A DNA stretch of 64,000 nucleotides from Hyposmocoma kahamanoa (Eukaryota; Arthropoda; Insecta; Lepidoptera; Cosmopterigidae). A model generated the notes under the pieces. That model searched no databases. It had not been told where the DNA came from and saw only the letters and a program-made list of their open reading frames with translations. The DNA lies in NCBI RefSeq assembly GCF_003589595.1, contig NW_020654289.1, forward strand, positions 3,751,964-3,815,963, written 5' to 3'. A program made the translations under genes and the position numbers. This document shows, piece after piece, positions 54,862-64,000 of the stretch; position 1 is the first letter of the stretch; every line of letters begins with the position of its first letter.

Positions 54862-55200
54862 TAATAATAATAATAATAAATATCTTTATTTATCTCCACA
54901 ACACAATACAAAGAAACGTTACAATTACAGTAAATATACATTATTACGTAAGCTTAGAGTAATGTATTGTGGGAGACTGGAGCCCAAACTAAGCAGAGCT
55001 TGTAATATGGGTCTCCAGGCACCCAACCCCTAGGATAGTCATGTTAGTAGTAATGATGAGATACAAAAGTACTGAGGTGGAAGTAAAAAATAAGTAAAAC
55101 AAATTATGTGTGCGCGCGTGAGCGCGTGAGTGAGTGTGTCTGAGTGCGTGAGTGAGTGTGTGTCTGAGTTATGTCTGTTATTTCATAAGAAAAAAACTAT
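54862..55200 (-). mobile_element. Probable LINE 3' UTR with ATT-repeat tail
   Basis: On the minus strand a non-coding stretch ('ttgggtgcctggagacccat', 'ctccagtctcccacaata') ends 'ggagataaataaagatattt' and then (ATT)n, the form of many insect LINE ends. Also contains a TG/CG-rich simple repeat at 55108-55168. Confidence 0.5.
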
Positions 55201-55244
55201 TCTTTTTAACCAAAATGAAATGAAATAACTCGACTAGTGACCCG

Positions 55245-55300
55245 GTGGGATTTGAACCCACGTCCATGCTGCACCGTAGCATTGCTCTAACGAATGCCGC
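55245..55300 (-). mobile_element. tRNA-like SINE head or tRNA pseudogene (SINE-5)
   Basis: Minus-strand box B ggttcaaatcc (55248-55258) lies in a good T-arm and acceptor context (ccaccgggtcac). The anticodon half is recognisable only in part, and no matching 5' acceptor strand is seen, so it is not a functional tRNA gene. Confidence 0.5.
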
Positions 55301-55301
55301 A

Positions 55302-55513
55302 TGCGTTGAAACAGCGCGCGTCGATGGAACAGCTCACGTGGTACTCAGTCCGTTGAAATCAACGCAGTTGCGACAACGCAACGCCCGTGAGGCATCTGCC
55401 TAAGGGAGATGCCACACGAGCGCTGCGACCTCGCAATTGCGTTGTACTACATATAGATCAAAAAGATATGCCACACGGTGCGTTGAAACAGCGCGCGTCG
55501 ACGGAACAGCTCG
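55302..55513. repeat. G/C-rich direct and inverted repeats (nested MITEs?)
   Basis: A 35-base unit starting tgcgttgaaacagcgcgcgt at 55302 recurs at 55479 with one mismatch. Between them gtgaggcatct (55387-55397) faces agatgccacac (55407-55417) as an imperfect hairpin. Suggests two related MITEs inserted close together. Confidence 0.55.
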
Positions 55514-55540
55514 TGTAGCACGTAGCCCCAGATTGTGGCT

Positions 55541-56593
55541 CAGATTATAAATTTCCTTAACCGCACGAATGAGCTGGACGACTACCGTCTTTTTTTTTTT
55601 CAATTCTGGGTCGCCTTGATATTTTTTCTATTTCGGAAAAATATTGCTTTCTAAATATCTACGGAAACATCACAAATATATTTATATATTTATTACAAAA
55701 TCTATATCGTGAAAAATCTTATTCTCGGTATAAATAACGTACGTATTACACGGGTAGCTTATTATACCATTAACCTTATTAATACTAAGAGGGAAATGAT
55801 GGTTCAAGATTAGACCCTCAGAAATCGAATACTCGCATTAACCAATGCTCCGAGGAACTCAATATCGCTCATACCGTTTTGTATTGTACGATATTGCATT
55901 TGTTTCTTCGTTTTAATTAGATGGATAATGTATTTAATGTCATATTTTGGTTTTTTTCTCTGAACTACAGAAAAGAACGATTCTCGTATTCAGGGATTTC
56001 CAATTTCGAAATAACGTCGCCAATAACAAAAAGAATAACGGTTCTGTTATCTAAAAACAATGTCACAAAAAAATCTATTCTACAAAAAAAAATTGTTTAG
56101 TCACACGTCGCAGACAATACGTGTAAATAATTATTATTATGTATAGTCTAAGGTATGTATTTATAGATCTTTGTGACCTGAGAATAAATAAATAAAAATG
56201 GAATTTTTTAATATACAGGGCAAACACTGTAACATTTTCTCTATTTGTATGTACTGATATACTCGTATGTAATTCTTTTTAGGGTACAACATAACCTGTT
56301 CACAAACACAATAGTATATTGTTGCCTTTGTGTCACTTGCTCGTCATTTGCTGTCACAATAAAATCACGTCACGCTAGTTAAGTTCAGCAATAGTAAAGT
56401 AGACTACAAGTGACCCTAAATCATCTATTTGTCAACGAATACGCCTTTGTATATTTATTCCAGTTGTCCCTTTCGGCTTCAATGCATATAACACAATTTG
56501 TAAGTTGTAGAGATGCCTCGTTTGATTATTACTTAGTCAACTGATATGATTGTTGTTTTCGGATCATATTATTCAATAAAACTGTCCTTTGTT
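55541..56593. other. No recognisable feature
   Basis: AT-rich. 'ttaatatacagggcaaacac' at about 56209 resembles a generic transposon end, but no partner was found. Confidence 0.35.
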
Positions 56594-56972
56594 AACCGAC
56601 TTCAAAAAAGAACGAGGTTCTCAATTCGACTGTTTGTTTTTTTTTTGTTTGTATGTTACGCGATAATTTCGGTATTTGTGAACCGATTTTCATGGTTCTT
56701 TTTTTGTTGGAAAGAGGGTACCTCCGTAGTGATCCATTTTGAAGAAAATCATCCATCTCTAAGGGTGGCTGATTACGCATGAACATTCATTTTTATACAT
56801 AGCGCCTAAATTTTACTTAAGGAGCAATTGTTTTAATTGTTGGGTTTGCTATTGTTTGTATATACTTTGAGTAGTGAGAACCGATTTTTATTATCTCCTC
56901 TGTAGGGGCGAACTAGAGGATATTTCAATAAAACTTGGCAAATAGATATAATTCCACGTACTTTTGAGGTCT
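56594..56972 (+). mobile_element. Family B element, slightly shortened
   Basis: aaccgacttcaaaaaagaac to 'cgtacttttgaggtc'. The 'gcgcactttccggtaaccga' block is deleted. Confidence 0.8.
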
Positions 56973-57047
56973 TTTTTTTATTTGAGTTTTATTCTCTGCA
57001 CAAATACACAAAATGTGCGTAATAATCTCAGTACAGAGTACTAAAAA

Positions 57048-58078
57048 AACCGACCTCAAAAGTACGTGGAATTACATATAACCGTTCACGCGATTCATGC
57101 GTCTCTGGAAGCATACCACACCTAGAGGTGCCGGTGATGATTTTATACCGATTTATCGGATATCGAAGTTATAACAGGTAAAAGAACTAATACTAATTGC
57201 TATTTCGGTAACTACTCTAGCAAACCATAAAGTTTTTAATGCCTGGGTCTGTCATTTAAAAAAATAAACAACTTCAAAAATACGTCACGACAATCGTGTG
57301 TGTTATTGTTTGGGCTGGTGATGTCGGTGTTTATTTATTGAAAACATACCGTAAGTTGCATTTTTTAAGTTTACCCTGAACATAAATGTTTATAAACTAT
57401 ACTTTAAGGAGTAATTTCATGGTAAACATTAGAACCACTCAAACGGAATATTATCATATTTACCCAAGTACACCAAAAATTTCATTAGTGCTTTTTAAGT
57501 GCAGGATTTGCGGTGTATTACTGCATTTTATTTGAGATGTTTTTGTTGTATTACGGAGGGTATTTATTTAGCAATGCAGAATAATAATTTTTATTTTTAA
57601 AACTTGTATTTAAACTGAATCCTTTTCTAATTTACGAAACCAAATAGCCGCCATTTTGCTGTAGGATGAGCCAATCCCGTGAGCGGATAATTACCTAGTT
57701 TTATTGAAATCGGTTACCAGAAAGTGCGCAAAACCGGATTCATCCCCTAGTTCGCCACTATACGAGACTTGACACAGGAGATAATAAAAATCGGTTCTCA
57801 CTACCCAAAGTATATTGAAAGAAAAACGCCTTGATTTAAAGAATAGCAAAATCAACTATTAAAATAATTGGTACTAAAATTTAGGCGCTATTTATAAAAA
57901 TGAATCTTCATGCGTGAACAGCAACCCTTAGAGGTGGATGATTTTCTCCATAATTAAATGGGATAACTATGGTAATACCCTCTTTCCAACAAAAAAGAAT
58001 CATAAAAATTGGCTCACAATTACCGGAGTTATCACGTAACATAAATACAAAAAAAACACTCAGTCGAATTGAGAAATT
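57048..58078 (-). mobile_element. Family B element split by a LINE fragment
   Basis: The right end aaccgacctcaaaagtacgt runs to 57079. The family resumes at about 57699 ('ttttattgaaatcggttacc') and continues to 'actcagtcgaattgag'. The intervening 619 bases are foreign. Confidence 0.8.
57080..57698 (+). mobile_element. Jockey-like LINE 3' fragment inserted in family B
   Basis: 57081-57442 matches 52707-53081 at high identity ('cctagaggtgccggtgatga', 'cgtcacgacaatcgtgtgtg'). It begins inside the coding end, consistent with 5' truncation. The last ~250 bases have no partner in the window and may be the true 3' end. Confidence 0.65.
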
Positions 58079-58083
58079 AAAAA

Positions 58084-58335
58084 GAGTTCCTTGCGAGGGA
58101 AGTACTGCCACCTTACCTATTTCTGTAGCCTAACAGTAATGTGCAGCATAACTGCGTTTCAGTTTTGAAGGGCTGGTGCTGTTGGCGAATTTGCAGGGAC
58201 ATAAGACTTTTCGACTTATGTCTCAGGGTGCCGGGTGCAGTGGCAGTGCGCCTCAGATCTTTGTAATTTAAAGCTGTGAACAGCACTGCAACTGTTATGG
58301 GCAGGCATGTCGCTTATAACCAGGCGCAAGACGTA
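58084..58335 (+). mobile_element. Family A repeat
   Basis: 'gttccttgcgagggaagtac', 'tactgccaccttacctattt', 'gcctcagatctttgtaattt', 'gcaactgttatgggcaggca', 'ccaggcgcaagacg'. Lost its A-rich end; a (TTTA)n run follows at 58338. Confidence 0.75.
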
Positions 58336-59391
58336 ATTTATTTATTTATTTATTTAAAGGAAGATCAACAGCGTAAAACTAAATTAAATAATAATAATAA
58401 TAACTGAGAGTCAATTAAAGATCCTCACAAATAAAACATAATAAGGAATCTGGTTACAAAATTCACCTAACTTATTATATAAAACATTAAAAAATATTAA
58501 AAAAAAAAAAGAAAAACCACTGAAGTTGAAAGCCTCACTAAGAGTCAAAGAAGTGCTCACTCAGTGTTCTCATTGCCGAAATCACACTCGTATTGAAAAG
58601 GTCAAGATCAAAAGTATTACATAAAATATTAAAATTATAGCTTGAATGTGTGATATCATAAAAAAAAAAGTTTATTTCTATGATCACGTTAATGCCCAGT
58701 GTACATTATCGCATTCATCATATAGCGCTATATATTCTATATGATCATATTATATTATGATAACTAGAAAAGTACGTGCTTCATACAAAGCTAGAAGCAT
58801 ACTTGCTGGCCCGTAAGCGCCCGGTTATACGAGGCGAAAGTTTTCGCGCGTTTTTTTCCGCACAATTACCACGCCTTCGTTTCCATTAATGGCGAATCTG
58901 AGTTCTATTTACTAGGCAACTTATAGCCAGCATCGCCCGCCGGGATGCTCATTAAAGTTAAAACGTAAAAGCTAAATAAACAGAGCTTATATTGCCATGA
59001 CAGTTAGATTCACGTGGTCGCTGCACGGCGGCATAGCGGTCTCCGCGCGGCGGCCGCGTGTGGTGGGCGCGATGAAATTTGTGTCTAATTTCACGAATAA
59101 ATGCGCCCTTATACATTTGATACTGACCTAAAATGGCTTTTATTATACCTATAATCCAAAATATCACTTTACATTAAAATAGAACTTTCGTATATGACAA
59201 GGTGATACAATTGCATGTACTACAATTTATAATTGAGTTTACGTGTCACTTTCTCGCAAATTTTCGTCACAACAATATCTCGTTACGTTATTCGTAGTAG
59301 CGATAATTATTATTATTTCGGTTATGTATTTTAAGCTCTCATTTATCCCATGGTTTAAAAATATATATTTTGATTAAAGGGTTCCTCTCAC
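58336..59391. other. Microsatellites; otherwise no feature
   Basis: (TTTA)n at 58338-58356 and (AAT)n near 58387-58402. A G/C-rich patch at 58995-59080 gives no recognisable frame or inverted ends. Confidence 0.4.
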
Positions 59392-59602
59392 AATGAGAGA
59401 GCTTGGCCTGTGCCCAAGCGGCACCAATACGGATTGGGAAATTCACACATATCATTGAAATGCTTTGCTGATGTGTGCAGGTTTCTTCACGATGTTTTCA
59501 CCAAAAAGCTAATGGTACATTCCAGATTTAATTTTCGAAAAACGTCAGAGGTCTGGAGGAAGCCTGGGTTCGAACCCATAACCCTCTGCTTGAGAGGCGA
59601 TT
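59392..59602 (-). mobile_element. SINE-4 (tRNA-derived), head truncated
   Basis: Minus-strand box B lies in gggttcgaaccc (59567-59577, continuing). The body 'cacatatcattgaaatgctt', 'tgtgtgcaggtttcttcacg' matches a SINE type I recall as common in Lepidoptera. The box A side is replaced by the family A repeat at 59605. Confidence 0.65.
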
Positions 59603-59604
59603 GG

Positions 59605-59820
59605 TTTTTTTATAATGATGGTAAGTTACATGCCTGTCCATAACAGTTGCAGTGCCACTCAGTGCTTTAAATCACAAAAATCTTAGGGACACAGCCACTG
59701 TGCCCGTCACCCTGAGACATAAGTTGACAAGTCCCACGTGACGTCCACATTACTGCTTGTAGGCAGAAATAGGTAAGGTGGTAGTATTTCCCTGGATGAA
59801 CCTTTCACAAGGAGCCTTCC
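59605..59820 (-). mobile_element. Family A repeat
   Basis: T-run, 'ttacatgcctgtccataaca', 'gacataagttgacaagtccc', 'taggcagaaataggtaaggt', 'ctttcacaaggagcc'. The middle ('caccagcacccttaccc') is deleted. Confidence 0.75.
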
Positions 59821-60257
59821 GAGAACCGAATGAAGTTAAGTAACAGAGGTCTGCGACAACGCTGTACACTGGCTGATCTGGGGTCAGAATCAGAACTTAT
59901 AAGGTTCCTGTGCGCGCACAGGTTACAGTGCCCTTCTTATATACCCTCAGAGTCCGTAAGGAGGGTCACTACAATTAAAACTAATGTAGAAAGATATGGG
60001 GGCTGACATTTCCTTCACAGTTAATAAGAAAAATTGCTGTTTAACAATAAACTAATGTACGTTATTTCGAAATTAAGGTACATGTCTATATAGGGATTCG
60101 AATTATCGACCTCACTAATGAAAACCAACCACCACCACCGCTTTTTGTTTATATAACGTAGGCGGATATTGTTAATAAAAGCGCACAAGATTCAGAACCC
60201 TTGGGAAATGTGTAGAGTCCAGCATTGCGAACTACGGCCTTTACGTAAGTATGACGT

Positions 60258-60541
60258 ATTTTTTTTATAATGTGTAGTGACGGGACAGACAAGTGGTGCG
60301 CCCGGTGTGAACCGACACGCATTTCCATAATACTTGCAGTGCCGCTCAGAGCTTTAAATCGCAAAGATCTGAGGGTCTCCTGAGGGGATAAGTCGCCATG
60401 TCCCTGTAATTTCACCAGCACCCTTACCCTTTAAAACCGGAATGCAGTAATGCTCAGATTACTTACTGCTTGGCATTTGAAATAGGTAAGGTGGCAATAC
60501 TTCCCTGGATGAGCTTTTACTCAAGGAGTTGTACGGCTACT
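60258..60541 (-). mobile_element. Family A repeat, near full length
   Basis: T-run at 60258-60267, 'agtgacgggacagacaag', 'cagtgccgctcagagctttaa', 'ttcaccagcacccttaccct', 'aaataggtaaggtggcaata', to 'ctcaaggagttgtacggcta'. Confidence 0.75.
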
Positions 60542-60737
60542 AACAGGTTTGCTCGAAGAAATAATGGTTAGACCACACTATGCGTGTTGAAAACGGATTT
60601 GCGAATAAAAAAAATTTTTTTTTACAAAATTAGTGATCAAAAAAGGCAAATATAATAAAATGGTTTGTTAACAATAAATTAAATTAAATTTTTATTGAAT
60701 AACATTCAATTATTTTTATATGAAATTATTCCAGTAG

Positions 60738-60858
60738 TTTGTTAAAATTATTAATACAAAAAATCTAACAAACAGCAAAAAAATTCTTCGATCCGACCGG
60801 ATTCGAACCGCTATACCAACTAAGCTTAGTTGGTATAGCGTCTGGCACGGCACGTCAA
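60738..60858. mobile_element. Two SINE-1 pieces fused head to head
   Basis: A minus-strand SINE-1 (tail at 60738, box B complement ggattcgaacc at 60800-60810, internal deletion) meets a plus-strand SINE-1 head inside box A. The junction is a perfect 32-bp palindrome (60809-60840). Confidence 0.75.
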
Positions 60859-60947
60859 TAAAAATTTAAATACAATGAATCGCGACATCTCTTGCCAGGG
60901 CTGGTAACTGTAAAGGTGAAGACTGGGTGACGAAATATCATAGATTT

Positions 60948-61152
60948 CTCATAGATGGCGCTACGGCTAAAAAGTCGTTAAAAAACCAAATACAAAGATA
61001 CAACGTAAGCACATAGAAAAATTCGTGAGGTCCACTGGTTCATTCCGTTGCTTAGTTGGTATAGCATCTGCCACGGTGTGCTAGAAGACGTCGGTTCGAA
61101 TCCGGGCGGATCGAAAGATTTTTCTGAGTGTTCGATGTTTGTATTAATAATA
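60948..61152 (+). mobile_element. SINE-1 (tRNA-derived), best copy
   Basis: 'atggcgctacggctaaaaag' head, box A-like 'tagttggtatagca', box B ggttcgaatcc (61093-61103), tail 'tctgagtgttcgatgtttg', AT-rich end. Retains both promoter boxes. Confidence 0.8.
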
Positions 61153-62057
61153 AAAAATTATTTTTTTTTGTTACAAAAAATTGCCTTCAATATATATACA
61201 AATCTTTCACGTAAACCTCTATCGGCTAACTAATTAGAAGAGAAGCTTTTAAAAGCTTCTCTTATTTGGCTTTAACTTAATAAATACAGATTTCTCTTCG
61301 TTGTAAAGAGAAACATTACTACAATCAAATGTTTTTTTCTCCTACAATATGAAAACAAAACGACAGTGAAATTTCAAGATTTTTTTCAAAAACAGTCTTT
61401 GAGTAAACGGGTCTCAATCTTTGAGTACCAGAGCAACGAAACTTATTATATACTTATTATACCAAGATACCCAAAACACCCAAACCAGAACTAATTTAAA
61501 AAAATTAGTTTCGCAAATTGGTTCTACCGAATCTTTAATCTTTAATTACTAGTGTAATTAATTTAGAAATTTTCCATTATACCCTTCTACGGTACGGTTT
61601 TATAATATTTCCTTTAAATTTTATTTTGCATTTAGAAATAATTTGCCATTATTTAAAAAATGTCTTTTGCATTCCTATTTCAAATTTGAACGTATAATGG
61701 CATGTTGAATATTAAAATATAAATAGTAAAAAAAATCATTAAAAAGGCCACATCTAATTTTCGTGTGGTCCTATTTCTCGTTTCATTATAAGCTGTATCA
61801 GTAATGGGGACCATATATCACTCGGACATTCAAGCAGACCGCAAAAATGTACTCAGTGGAGAATTATGAGTAAAAATGCACATTGCAAAAAGGGTACGAT
61901 GGAAAACCCGTGTAGGAGCTCGCGTGGAAATTAATTAAATGTACACGGCACAGAGTAAGCTCGCGGCCACAGAGGATGCTTTTTTCTGATAGTGCGCGAT
62001 AACCCGGTGGGGTTACTTCTCAATTAACCCGTTCATGGACAACACTTATATAGTGCC
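61153..62057. other. No recognisable feature
   Basis: AT-rich spacer. A short hairpin (agaagcttttaaaagcttct, 61241-61260, perfect palindrome) is the only structure noticed. Confidence 0.4.
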
Positions 62058-62343
62058 CATTGACTTACAATTATATGGACGTCGGGTCCGCGCTAAAAAG
62101 TGTCCGAACTTATAGGGCGTTATAATCGTATACAGAGCGTCATTCACGCTTTAGTCTTCGTTTGTTCGACTGACAGCGAAGCAAGCAAAATTAGACAGTA
62201 CTGCGATGACATTACAATTTAAATTCAACGTGTTAGCTTTTTCATATTCCTTTACATGTCACTACGTTTAAATAGGTTGACTTGGGACATTTTTTTTGTG
62301 GTTTTTGTATTAGACCCGTCGTCCATTTAAGTGTAAGTCAATG
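62058..62343 (+). mobile_element. Family C element, full length (286 bp)
   Basis: Same 286-bp length and orientation as 5629-5914, with only scattered differences. Flanks atagtgcc (62050-62057) and atagtacc (62344-62351) are an 8-bp target duplication with one mismatch. Confidence 0.85.
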
Positions 62344-62404
62344 ATAGTACCGCATTCTTTCCAAATGTCACTGTTTTCTACGTAACGTAGTGCTTAAACC
62401 CCTC

Positions 62405-62465
62405 TCCTTTGCAACCCGTGCTGAGCAGTGGGTTGCATATTGGTTAGATGACGATGATTTTGCGA
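62405..62465 (+). mobile_element. LINE 3' UTR scrap
   Basis: 'cgtgctgagcagtgggttgc' followed by 'tagatgacgatgat' is the usual end of lepidopteran LINE tails (recalled). Nothing upstream of it is preserved. Confidence 0.4.
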
Positions 62466-62581
62466 CAGCAATACATAATATTATGAATTAAGTGCGACGG
62501 AATTACATGTAAATAGTTCCACCATCCTCTTTCTATCGTCAAAGGACTAGAGTAGGCTATGGTTCAACCCCTACATCATAC

Positions 62582-62730
62582 TTTTTTATAATATCATGAG
62601 ACGGTAAGCCTGATAGTAAGCTACACGCCTGTCCAAACAGTTGGAGTGCCACTCAGAGTTTTAAGTTGCAAAGATCTGAGGGGCACGGCCATTGACAAGT
62701 CCCATGTGGTTGTAATGTTACCAGTCTCTC
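62582..62730 (-). mobile_element. Family A repeat, partial
   Basis: 'ttttttataatatcatgaga', 'agctacacgcctgtcc', 'gcaaagatctgaggggcac', 'gacaagtcccatgtggttgt', stopping at 'ttaccag', where a LINE fragment begins. Confidence 0.7.
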
Positions 62731-62736
62731 ACCTTT

Positions 62737-62926
62737 ACGTGGCGTACGGTATTGGAGTGGAATTCCCTGCCTGCAGACTTATTCTCTGAACGCTATAACA
62801 TGAGTTTTTCAAGGTGAGAGTGAACAGGCATTATGTGGCTGTGCATGTTACATTGTCGACCTCAACGTCACTTTCCATCAGTTGAGATGGAGGTCAAATG
62901 CGCGCTTATTTCAAGCATAAAAAAGT
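62737..62926 (+). mobile_element. Jockey-like LINE 3' end, same family as 10380
   Basis: Encodes EWNSLPADLFSERYNMS, the counterpart of SNSLPADLF at 10380-10830, then 'gtcaaatgcgcgcttatttc' and a short A-run. Heavily truncated. Confidence 0.7.
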
Positions 62927-63737
62927 AGTAAGCTAGAGGTTATCTTGGTGGGCACAGACCCGACTAAGTATGTTACGGAGACTTCCTTTTAGAAGCGCGT
63001 GACATAACAATATAAGAAATGAGGTGTTTGTTTAGAAATTTGGAATTAAACTTCGAAATTCGTTACAGTAAATAAATTTTCATAATTAAATCATTGCAAA
63101 ACTATGTTCTTCTTTTTCTTTTCTGCATATTACTGATTCCACAGTTAGATATATGCTTCTTGGTCCTCGGTTTACGGCGACGCCGTTCCAGGTCGGCCCT
63201 GCCGTATTACCTCATTTATTGCATAGAGAGACTCTGAGCATAATTGGTTCCATAGCTCTCTAGGCGACCTAGAGGCGATGAATCATTGCCGCAGTCAGAG
63301 TTCATATCTCGCAAGCGTATGTATGCATGTATTACAAAAATATGGTGTACTAAAATTGACATTTTCATCAAATATATTAAAATTAATGAACATCGTTATC
63401 ACAGCGGTCGTGAAACACGTTTATCCCATCGCATCGTGACGCCAGGCTAATTGTTTTTTATCCATCACCAGTTTAACCGATTTACCGGTTTTATCGATTC
63501 GTCGGTTTTTGTTAGTGCCACGCGGTTTACTGGTTGAAAGCACACGCATAATATTATTGAAATGATAACACATTTTCTCAATTAAGGTTGGATAGAAAGG
63601 GAATACGGTAGAGTATTTTTTCGCATCACGATTTAATTACCCGAAAATGTTGTGGTCATAAGCTTTGTACTATGGCGCTTTCGATCGTTCTTAAGCGGTG
63701 CAGAGTTGAATTTATATATAAGTGTCCCGTGGACGAC
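62927..63737. other. No recognisable feature
   Basis: Spacer with a motif-rich patch of 'accggtttatc' words near 63478-63535. No gene or repeat called. Confidence 0.4.
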
Positions 63738-63866
63738 TACCATGATGAGGTGCCAGGTTTAATTCCCGGGCTGGGAGACATACTTGTATGGGCTACATTT
63801 ATTTCTGTCGAGAGTTTGCGTGTAATTTGTGGTTGTCTACGTGTTTGTCCATGGCGACACAGGATT
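63738..63866 (+). mobile_element. SINE-2 fragment
   Basis: Starts just before box B (ggtttaattcc, 63756-63766, one or two changes) and runs through 'tgggctacatttatttctgt' to 'tggcgacacaggattta', where family A sequence takes over. Confidence 0.7.
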
Positions 63867-63868
63867 TA

Positions 63869-64000
63869 CTGCACCGTCACCCTGAGACATGAGTTGACAA
63901 GTCCCATGTGCTGCATCTTTTACCCGTTCAAACTGGAACGCTATGTGAGCATACATTACTGCTAGGCGGGAGAAACAGGTAAGATGGCAGTTCTTCCCTG
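63869..64000 (-). mobile_element. Family A repeat, cut by window edge
   Basis: 'gcaccgtcaccctgagacat' to 'ggcagttcttccctg' at the last base. The rest lies outside the window. Confidence 0.7.

Noticed and set aside
55245..55300. Functional tRNA gene
   Set aside because: Box B and a T-arm are good, but a complete cloverleaf with a matching acceptor 5' strand is not visible.

Overview
This is an AT-rich eukaryotic window, most likely from a moth or butterfly (Lepidoptera). That assignment is inference. It rests on the mix of repeats (tRNA-derived SINEs, RTE-, Jockey- and CR1-like LINE tails, many short terminal-inverted-repeat elements), which I associate with lepidopteran genomes from general knowledge. 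The window is dominated by small, nested and decayed transposable elements on both strands. It has one convincing group of host protein genes and a single 100-N assembly gap (23484-23583).

The host genes lie at 24560-30203. Three plus-strand open reading frames each encode a small protein with three membrane segments and the layout of the BAP31/BAP29 endoplasmic-reticulum family: a first helix with a central Glu, a second helix, a charged loop, then a (K/R/H)-N-(F/Y) motif leading into the third helix. All three are uninterrupted by introns in the coding part, are very divergent from each other, and lack the C-terminal coiled coil and KKXX signal of ordinary BAP31. The first is followed by about 300 bases of coding-like sequence split over three frames. 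Elsewhere there are only hints of host exons: 8707-8804, 10933-11130 and 16112-16186, plus a broken THAP-like start at 39292.

Repeat families, named here for reference. A: ~290-bp SINE-like repeat with a poly(A) end, 17 copies. B: ~450-bp element with AACCGACYTCAAAA inverted ends, about nine copies, some interrupted or fused. C: 286-bp element with CATTGACTTAC ends and 8-bp target duplications, plus three 26-30 bp relics made only of ends. D: ~500-bp hAT-like element with 8-bp duplications. H: PIF/Harbinger-like elements with TTA duplications. E: unclassified ~300-bp dispersed repeat. SINE-1 to SINE-5: tRNA-derived repeats recognised by pol III box B. LINE remnants: CR1/Jockey-like (3540, 18369, 54148), Jockey-like (10380, 51150, 57080, 62737), RTE-like (9195, 20679, 33638, 46395, 49424).

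Layout: 1-8700 mixed repeats and the best-preserved LINE 3' end; 8700-24100 repeat mosaic with possible orphan exons; 24100-30400 the BAP31-like cluster; 30400-33600 largely unexplained; 33600-64000 dense nested repeats. No bacterial-type operons, CRISPR arrays, rRNA genes or convincing functional tRNA genes were seen.
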